Part shown: positions 15,708 through 19,533 of the stretch, one piece after another
Layout of the letters: every line of letters starts with the position of its first letter
Position numbering within the stretch: position 1 is the stretch's first letter
Assembly (NCBI RefSeq): GCF_021648855.1
Contig: NZ_JAKJHX010000102.1
Location: 1 to 19,533, forward strand
DNA: 19,533 bases
Direction of reading: 5' to 3'
Source of the DNA: Tychonema litorale BBK16
GTDB taxonomy: Bacteria > Cyanobacteriota > Cyanobacteriia > Cyanobacteriales > Microcoleaceae
Notes under the pieces: model-generated
What the model saw: only the letters and a program-made list of their open reading frames with translations
What the model was told of the DNA's origin: nothing
Database searches by the model: none
Made by a program: the position numbers and the translations under genes

Positions 15708-16506
15708 TCTTGGTAAAAAGAATGTCCTGGGAATCTTAGTAAATGCTGTGAATTACGAAGCGGCAGTTACTAAGATTATTGGGGCAGCCCACACCCGTAC
15801 ACCAATGTCAGTTTCGGCTTTAGCCGTTCATGGTGTCATGACGGGAGTTCTTGATAGCACTCACCGCTATCGTCTCAATCACATCGACTTAGTATTACCA
15901 GATGGACAACCCGTAAGGTGGGCATTAAATTGGCTCTATAAGACAGAATTGCCCGATCGCGTTTGTGGGCCAGTTGCGATGTTAGAAATCTGTGAACGTG
16001 CTGCCGAAGAAGGTTTATCTATCTATCTATATGGCTCTACAGAGTCTGTACTAGATACTTTGTCCAAAAATCTTTGTGAGCGTTTTCCCAAGTTAATTAT
16101 TGCGGGAATGCAGCCTTCTAAATTCAAACAAACTACTGCCGGAGACAAAAAGAAAATCGCGCAGGAAATTCGCAATAGCGGTGCAGCAATTACTTTTGTC
16201 GGTTTGGGGTGTCCGCGCCAAGAAGTTTGGGCTTATGAATATCGCGATGACTTGTCAATGCCACTGATTGCTGTCGGTGCTGCTTACGATTTTCATTCGG
16301 GAAATTTGGCTAAATCTCCTGATTTGTTAGGTAAGTTGGGTTTAGAATGGGTGTTTCGACTAATTATGGAACCAGGGCGTCTTTGGCAGAGATACGTTTT
16401 ATTGAATCCACTTTATATCTGGCTGTTTTTGCTACAAGCTTTGAAATTAAAACAGTTCGATCCTAAAGATGCCACACCACCTATGGAAGAAGTGCTGTAC
16501 GGTTGA
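15700..16506 (+). CDS. WecG/TagA/CpsF family glycosyltransferase (GT26)
   Basis: A 268-residue membrane-associated transferase of the family that moves N-acetylmannosamine or related sugars from UDP onto polyprenyl-diphosphate-linked acceptors. Family marks: [10 protein letters not shown] with the probable catalytic Asp68, [42 protein letters not shown] and [19 protein letters not shown]. The basic, hydrophobic C-terminal tail ([13 protein letters not shown]) fits membrane attachment. The frame is open from ATG 15661, but ATG 15700 is preferred: AAGAGG (15688-15693) lies six bases before it and it overlaps the epimerase stop (ATGATTGA), a layout for coupled translation. In known systems this enzyme adds the second sugar of the repeat, so it likely acts early, after an initiating enzyme not seen here. 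Confidence 0.92.
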   Translation: MIDLGKKNVLGILVNAVNYEAAVTKIIGAAHTRTPMSVSALAVHGVMTGVLDSTHRYRLNHIDLVLPDGQPVRWALNWLYKTELPDRVCGPVAMLEICERAAEEGLSIYLYGSTESVLDTLSKNLCERFPKLIIAGMQPSKFKQTTAGDKKKIAQEIRNSGAAITFVGLGCPRQEVWAYEYRDDLSMPLIAVGAAYDFHSGNLAKSPDLLGKLGLEWVFRLIMEPGRLWQRYVLLNPLYIWLFLLQALKLKQFDPKDATPPMEEVLYG

Positions 16507-16560
16507 ATTTTTAAGATTTGTTGTCATATCAATTGCGGTTGCACTCAGACATGATATTGA

Positions 16561-16581
16561 GGAGACGGCAGTGCCGTCTCC
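16561..16581. repeat. Palindromic repeat with arms GGAGACGGCA / TGCCGTCTCC
   Basis: A perfect 10-bp stem around one base, lying between convergent genes. Compared with the 8.4-kb copies, one base of each arm has changed so that pairing is kept (GGACAC to GGAGAC, and GTGTCC to GTCTCC). It may act as a bidirectional terminator here. Confidence 0.9.
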
Positions 16582-16602
16582 CTACCGAAAATAATATTGT
16601 AG

Positions 16603-16623
16603 GGAAACGGCAATGCCGTGTCC
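16603..16623. repeat. Second, imperfect palindromic repeat
   Basis: Arms GGAAACGGCA and TGCCGTGTCC around one base, with one mismatch (A for C in the left arm). It belongs to the same family as 8402-8422, 8447-8467 and 16561-16581. The segment GTGTCCTAATTT at 16618-16629, which overlaps its right arm, is repeated at 16633-16644. Confidence 0.85.
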
Positions 16624-16682
16624 TAATTTTTGGTGTCCTAATTTCGGCTACTTGTTGGTCTGAATCATTATAGCCAAAAGGA

Positions 16683-17948
16683 TTATGAAGGCAGTTGGCA
16701 GTAACTAAAAACCGAACTTGTCTCATCCGATAACTCACTTTCAGGAGCCTGATTAGCAACCATTGAGTCGGCAATCACCTGCTGCATATGTTCGATGCGA
16801 GCTTTAAAAGTCTTCTCAAAAGTGTTCTGTTGAGCAAAATTTAGTGACTTGAAAGACATCGCTTTAATTGCTTCCCGGTTCTGGCTGAGTTCTGCAATTT
16901 TCTTCGCCATCTGTTTAGGCTGATTCATTGGCACTACCCATCCAGTTTGCGACATTCCAGCAATTCCCTCAAATGCCTCATTCGCATACCCAACAATTGG
17001 TACACCGCAAGACATGGTTTCTATATAAGTACAGGAAGGATCGCCCTGGCGGTGACAGCACACAAACAAATCAATCTGCTTCTTGACAAAGGGAAAAAAC
17101 TCGGTCTTAAAGTCTGGTACTCCGAGCATTTTCACACAATCATTCAGTTGATGGTTAGCTATTTGCTTGTGCATAGTCTCTTCTAAGTCACCAGAACCAC
17201 TGATGAACATTTCAAATTTCACCTTCATTTTTTTAAGTTCCTTAGCAACTTCAATTAAATGATCGGCTCCTTTCATCTTAATCAAGCGACCTGAGAATAC
17301 CAACCGCAGAGGGGTATCTTGAGATCGATTTTTAGTCCGCGTTTCAATATCAGCTTCTGTTGCTAACATATCCGCGCTAATCCGCGTGTCAAAGAAAAAC
17401 AGTGGATTCCGGTTGATACCCTTGTACTCTTCGTAGGTGGGAGTGCCATTGCACTGCAATCCATCTGCCATTGCGATCGCCTGACGTTGCTTCATTTCTT
17501 GACGGTAAGTCCAGATAATTCTTCGCAAGCGAACCAGAGGATTATTCGTACTCACATTTACAATCTGTTTGCGAGTTTTCAGACTATACTCGGAAACATA
17601 AATACACGGCACTCCAGCTAACTGACATACTTTGCTGATGTGGTTCTGTCTGTGTTCCGGCACTGCCAGCACTAGGGAACTTTGGTGTTTGTGCAGTAGA
17701 GCCGGTGTGATTTGATCGAAAGAAATTACTTCTAATGTAAAAGGCAATTCATTAAGATTGAATACTTTCTGATCAATATTACCATTATCTACTTGCGTCT
17801 CTTCCATCATCACAGTTATGGAACCATCCCAATAATTTTGGAATTCTTCTACCGCTTCTATTAACTTGCGGGTCAGTAAAACCTTGCCATTTGGAAGTAG
17901 CTTGACTTGTAGAGGTTGCAAAATTATCAAATTGTTGTTGGTACGCAT
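16683..17948 (-). CDS. GT4 family glycosyltransferase
   Basis: A 421-residue GT-B fold transferase on the strand opposite to the main transferase run and convergent with it. The C-terminal half shows LRLVFSGRLIKMKGADHLIE, MFISGSGDLEE, VKMLGVPDF and DPSCTYIETMSCGVPIVGY. The E-x7-E signature is altered: the first position has Gly, with Asp303 one residue later, and Glu310 is second, a version seen in a GT4 subgroup. The N-terminal half (NNLIILQPLQVKLLPNGKVL) is divergent. Start ATG 17948, with AAGGA about 11 bases upstream. It has its own 5' region (17949-18516) and is therefore probably controlled separately from the plus-strand operon. Acting on the same polymer is likely from its position but not proven. 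Confidence 0.88.
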   Translation of the reverse strand: MRTNNNLIILQPLQVKLLPNGKVLLTRKLIEAVEEFQNYWDGSITVMMEETQVDNGNIDQKVFNLNELPFTLEVISFDQITPALLHKHQSSLVLAVPEHRQNHISKVCQLAGVPCIYVSEYSLKTRKQIVNVSTNNPLVRLRRIIWTYRQEMKQRQAIAMADGLQCNGTPTYEEYKGINRNPLFFFDTRISADMLATEADIETRTKNRSQDTPLRLVFSGRLIKMKGADHLIEVAKELKKMKVKFEMFISGSGDLEETMHKQIANHQLNDCVKMLGVPDFKTEFFPFVKKQIDLFVCCHRQGDPSCTYIETMSCGVPIVGYANEAFEGIAGMSQTGWVVPMNQPKQMAKKIAELSQNREAIKAMSFKSLNFAQQNTFEKTFKARIEHMQQVIADSMVANQAPESELSDETSSVFSYCQLPS

Positions 17949-18002
17949 ATATTAGACATTCCTTATTTTTTTACTTTTGACTATTGATGTGGTAGTGAAT
18001 GC

Positions 18003-18018
18003 TTGACATAAATGTCAA
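18003..18018. promoter_or_regulatory. Inverted repeat TTGACAT-AA-ATGTCAA, candidate operator
   Basis: Two 7-bp arms around AA, ending 55 bases before the start of the minus-strand GT4. On that strand the right arm reads TTGACAT and could serve as a -35 box, although no good -10 follows. The arms recur singly at 18087 and 18241. Confidence 0.4.
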
Positions 18019-18271
18019 AGACTGTCGATCTGGATGATTTTTGTTGAAATCTGATTTGATATTTAAATACTGAATAGCAGGCTTGTTTGACATCAAAAAC
18101 CGCTTAATTACCATTGATAGCTCAGTGGTTAAAATTAGCAATTCACAGCCCTTTGTTGTCTATACAGACTAAGCAGAAAGAGGAACACTTAAACCGGATT
18201 TAGTTTGGTATGTAAAAATCATCTTTCAATCTACGTGTAAATGTCAAGAGGATTTTTTTATCTTTACCAAT

Positions 18272-18301
18272 TCTTTATAATTTATACGTTAATTATAAAG
18301 A
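18272..18301. repeat. 11-bp inverted repeat, AT-rich
   Basis: Arms TCTTTATAATT (18272-18282) and AATTATAAAGA (18291-18301) match perfectly around eight bases. Its AT richness makes a protein-binding site or DNA-bending element as likely as an RNA hairpin. Confidence 0.6.
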
Positions 18302-18405
18302 TCAGGACAATTTCAGGGTAAATTTGCTTGGAATAGACTGCTATTACTTACTTTTGATATTTAGATATTATCTTCAAACTGCTGCGCCCAACCCAGTATC
18401 CAGCC

Positions 18406-18419
18406 GAATGATATCATTC
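18406..18419. repeat. Perfect 14-bp palindrome GAATGATATCATTC
   Basis: A complete dyad with no spacer in non-coding DNA, typical in size of a dimeric regulator site. TTACAAT occurs twice just beside it, at 18442-18448 and 18453-18459, with start-to-start spacing of 11 bp, about one helical turn. Confidence 0.5.
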
Positions 18420-18477
18420 TGAACCTTGGGGAAGTAAAACATTACAATATCGTTACAATGTCTGAATCTTAAGCTAA

Positions 18478-18507
18478 AAGGGATAAAACAAGGAAATTTT
18501 ACCCCTT
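18478..18507 (-). terminator. Probable terminator of the DUF362 gene
   Basis: Read on the minus strand, arms AAGGGGTAAAA and TTTTATCCCTT pair over 11 bp with one G-U pair around an eight-base loop, then TTAGCTT follows. It begins 10 bases after the DUF362 stop, the right place for an intrinsic terminator. Confidence 0.55.
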
Positions 18508-18516
18508 CTCTCTTCT

Positions 18517-19476
18517 CTAGTGGGAGGTCTTGATGCTAAACTTCTCTTTGATAAACCGGATATAAAGGTGCTTAAATGCGGATTTTAGGACGCGAGGCAT
18601 CCCAAAATCGATCGGCATCATCTTGTCCGGCAACTTCCAATCCAAGACCTTCAGACTTTCCGGCTGCAAAAGCGGGAAATCAATAGCATCTAAATTCGAG
18701 CAAAGTCCCAATTTCATCGCCGCAGCTATAGTCGGAACGCTAGCCGGATCAACATTAATAATTGTAACTATGGTTCTATCCAAAGCAAACACGTCATTCG
18801 ATGCACCCAGAATTCCCAAAAACTTAGGTTCACCGCCACTTGGCCCATTACCTTCGTGACCAATAATTCCGTCCAGAATAGTCAGATTTGGGTTAATTGT
18901 GCGTGCAGTTTCCACCAACATTTCACCAAATCTGGCACTATCTTTGCCAGCTTCCATATGCCACCAAGCCTTCATTTTGCCTGGGACACAGCCGAATAAG
19001 TTTTTGACCCCCATTGTCACGGTTAATTGGACGTGAGATTTCAATTTTGGCAAATTAATGACGACATCTGCTTCCATCGCTTCTTTGCAAAGTCGGAGAT
19101 GATTGAATTCATCGCTGACAGTTTCGTAACGTTTTCCCTGAAATTCTACTACTGGCAAATTCAGTTCTTCTAGTAGTGGCAAATAGCCGTTAGCTTTCGC
19201 CACACCGATCGCACTACCGAAGGCTGGACTGTCACCTAGGAATGGTTTTCCACCCGCTTCTATGACCATTTTCGCCACACAGTAAACCAATTCTGGCCTG
19301 GTGACGCATTCTTTGGTGGGGCGAGAACCTGTGAGGAGATTGGGTTTGAGTAGAACGCGATCGCCTTTTTTGACAAAAGCTGACATTCCGCCCAAGGGTG
19401 TTAGTAGGTTTTCTAAGGATGTTTGCAGGATTTTGCGATCGTATGAATTGGCTTGAATTAAACTAACAGAAGGCAT
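18517..19476 (-). CDS. DUF362 domain protein
   Basis: A 319-residue protein of the DUF362 family (PF04015), whose biochemical role is not firmly established. Family marks in order: GDRVLLKPNLL (38-48), VTRPELVY (58-65), GDSPAFG (81-87), DVVINLPKLKSHVQLTVTMG and VKNLFGCVPGK. The protein is only the DUF362 domain: there is no CxxC-rich ferredoxin-like end as in some relatives, and its few cysteines are scattered. No signal peptide or membrane helix is seen, so it is probably cytoplasmic. Start ATG 19476 fits the family start. It has no ribosome site; instead the CCAATTC array begins four bases before the ATG on the sense strand. A link with the polysaccharide locus is possible by position only. 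Confidence 0.9.
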   Translation of the reverse strand: MPSVSLIQANSYDRKILQTSLENLLTPLGGMSAFVKKGDRVLLKPNLLTGSRPTKECVTRPELVYCVAKMVIEAGGKPFLGDSPAFGSAIGVAKANGYLPLLEELNLPVVEFQGKRYETVSDEFNHLRLCKEAMEADVVINLPKLKSHVQLTVTMGVKNLFGCVPGKMKAWWHMEAGKDSARFGEMLVETARTINPNLTILDGIIGHEGNGPSGGEPKFLGILGASNDVFALDRTIVTIINVDPASVPTIAAAMKLGLCSNLDAIDFPLLQPESLKVLDWKLPDKMMPIDFGMPRVLKSAFKHLYIRFIKEKFSIKTSH

Positions 19477-19479
19477 AGT

Positions 19480-19533
19480 GGGAATTGGGAATTGGGAATT
19501 GGGAATTGGGAATTGGGAATTGGGAATTGGGAA
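19480..19533. repeat. Heptamer array (GGGAATT; sense CCAATTC) running off the window
   Basis: Seven perfect units (19480-19528) and five bases of an eighth reach the window edge, so the full length is unknown. It is the reverse complement of the 13.2-kb array, and since its gene is on the minus strand, the sense-strand orientation is the same at both genes. Confidence 0.95.

Larger units (their letters stand above)
17949..18516. other. 568-bp intergenic region with several symmetrical motifs
   Basis: This region lies upstream of the minus-strand GT4 and downstream of the DUF362 gene. It contains no credible gene. Visible elements: TTGACAT-AA-ATGTCAA (18003-18018); single copies of the same heptamer at 18087-18093 (TTGACAT) and 18241-18247 (ATGTCAA); an 11-bp inverted repeat (18272-18301); a perfect 14-bp palindrome (18406-18419); TTACAAT twice, 11 bp apart (18442 and 18453); and a hairpin near the DUF362 stop. 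It is the longest non-coding stretch of the window and the likely control region of the GT4 gene. Confidence 0.6.

Noticed and set aside
18087..18115. Plus-strand promoter at TTGACA 18087-18092
   Set aside because: No -10-like hexamer at proper spacing and no plus-strand gene follows.

Overview
The window looks like chromosomal DNA from a cyanobacterium, most likely a filamentous Microcoleus/Oscillatoria-type strain. The supporting signs are many HIP1 octamers (GCGATCGC, e.g. at 246, 321 and 495), arrays of the heptamer CCAATTC/CCAATGC, dispersed ACGGCA/TGCCGT palindromes, and the protein types. The species assignment is an inference; the phylum is fairly secure.

Layout. Positions 1-1065 hold a possible gene tail, a small coiled-coil protein of unknown function (+) and a single-domain CheY/PilH-type response regulator (-). 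From about 1.4 to 16.5 kb lies an exopolysaccharide/capsule locus of the Wzx/Wzy type. The minus strand carries the export apparatus: an outer-membrane OPX protein with SLBB domains (3802-5349) and, 44 bp behind it, a Wzc-like polysaccharide co-polymerase fused to a BY-kinase domain (1412-3757). Divergently, the plus strand carries a Wzy/O-antigen-ligase-type polymerase (5574-6917), a Wzx flippase (6972-8318), a GT-A fold transferase (8616), a GT4 (9654), a GT2 (11107), two more GT4s (12017 and 13329), a CDP-paratose-2-epimerase-like SDR (14625) and a WecG/TagA/CpsF (GT26) transferase that overlaps it by 8 bp (15700-16506). A convergent GT4 (16683-17948) and a DUF362 protein (18517-19476) close the window on the minus strand.

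How the genes fit together. Six to seven transferases would build a lipid-linked repeat unit, with GT26 a candidate for an early step after an initiating phosphoglycosyltransferase that is not in the window. Wzx would flip the unit, the Wzy-like protein would polymerise it, and Wzc plus OPX would control chain length and export it. Only one sugar-nucleotide enzyme is present (the epimerase), so most precursors must come from elsewhere.

The less ordinary material is: (i) heptamer arrays placed directly before two start codons in the same sense orientation; (ii) palindromic repeats that come in pairs, show a compensatory base change, and sit in inverted arrangement at 8.4 and 16.6 kb; (iii) an epimerase with Phe in place of the SDR catalytic Tyr, translationally coupled to GT26; (iv) a Wzc kinase domain with no tyrosine in its last 87 residues; and (v) a 568-bp intergenic region rich in symmetrical motifs. 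No CRISPR array, transposase, tRNA or rRNA gene was seen.
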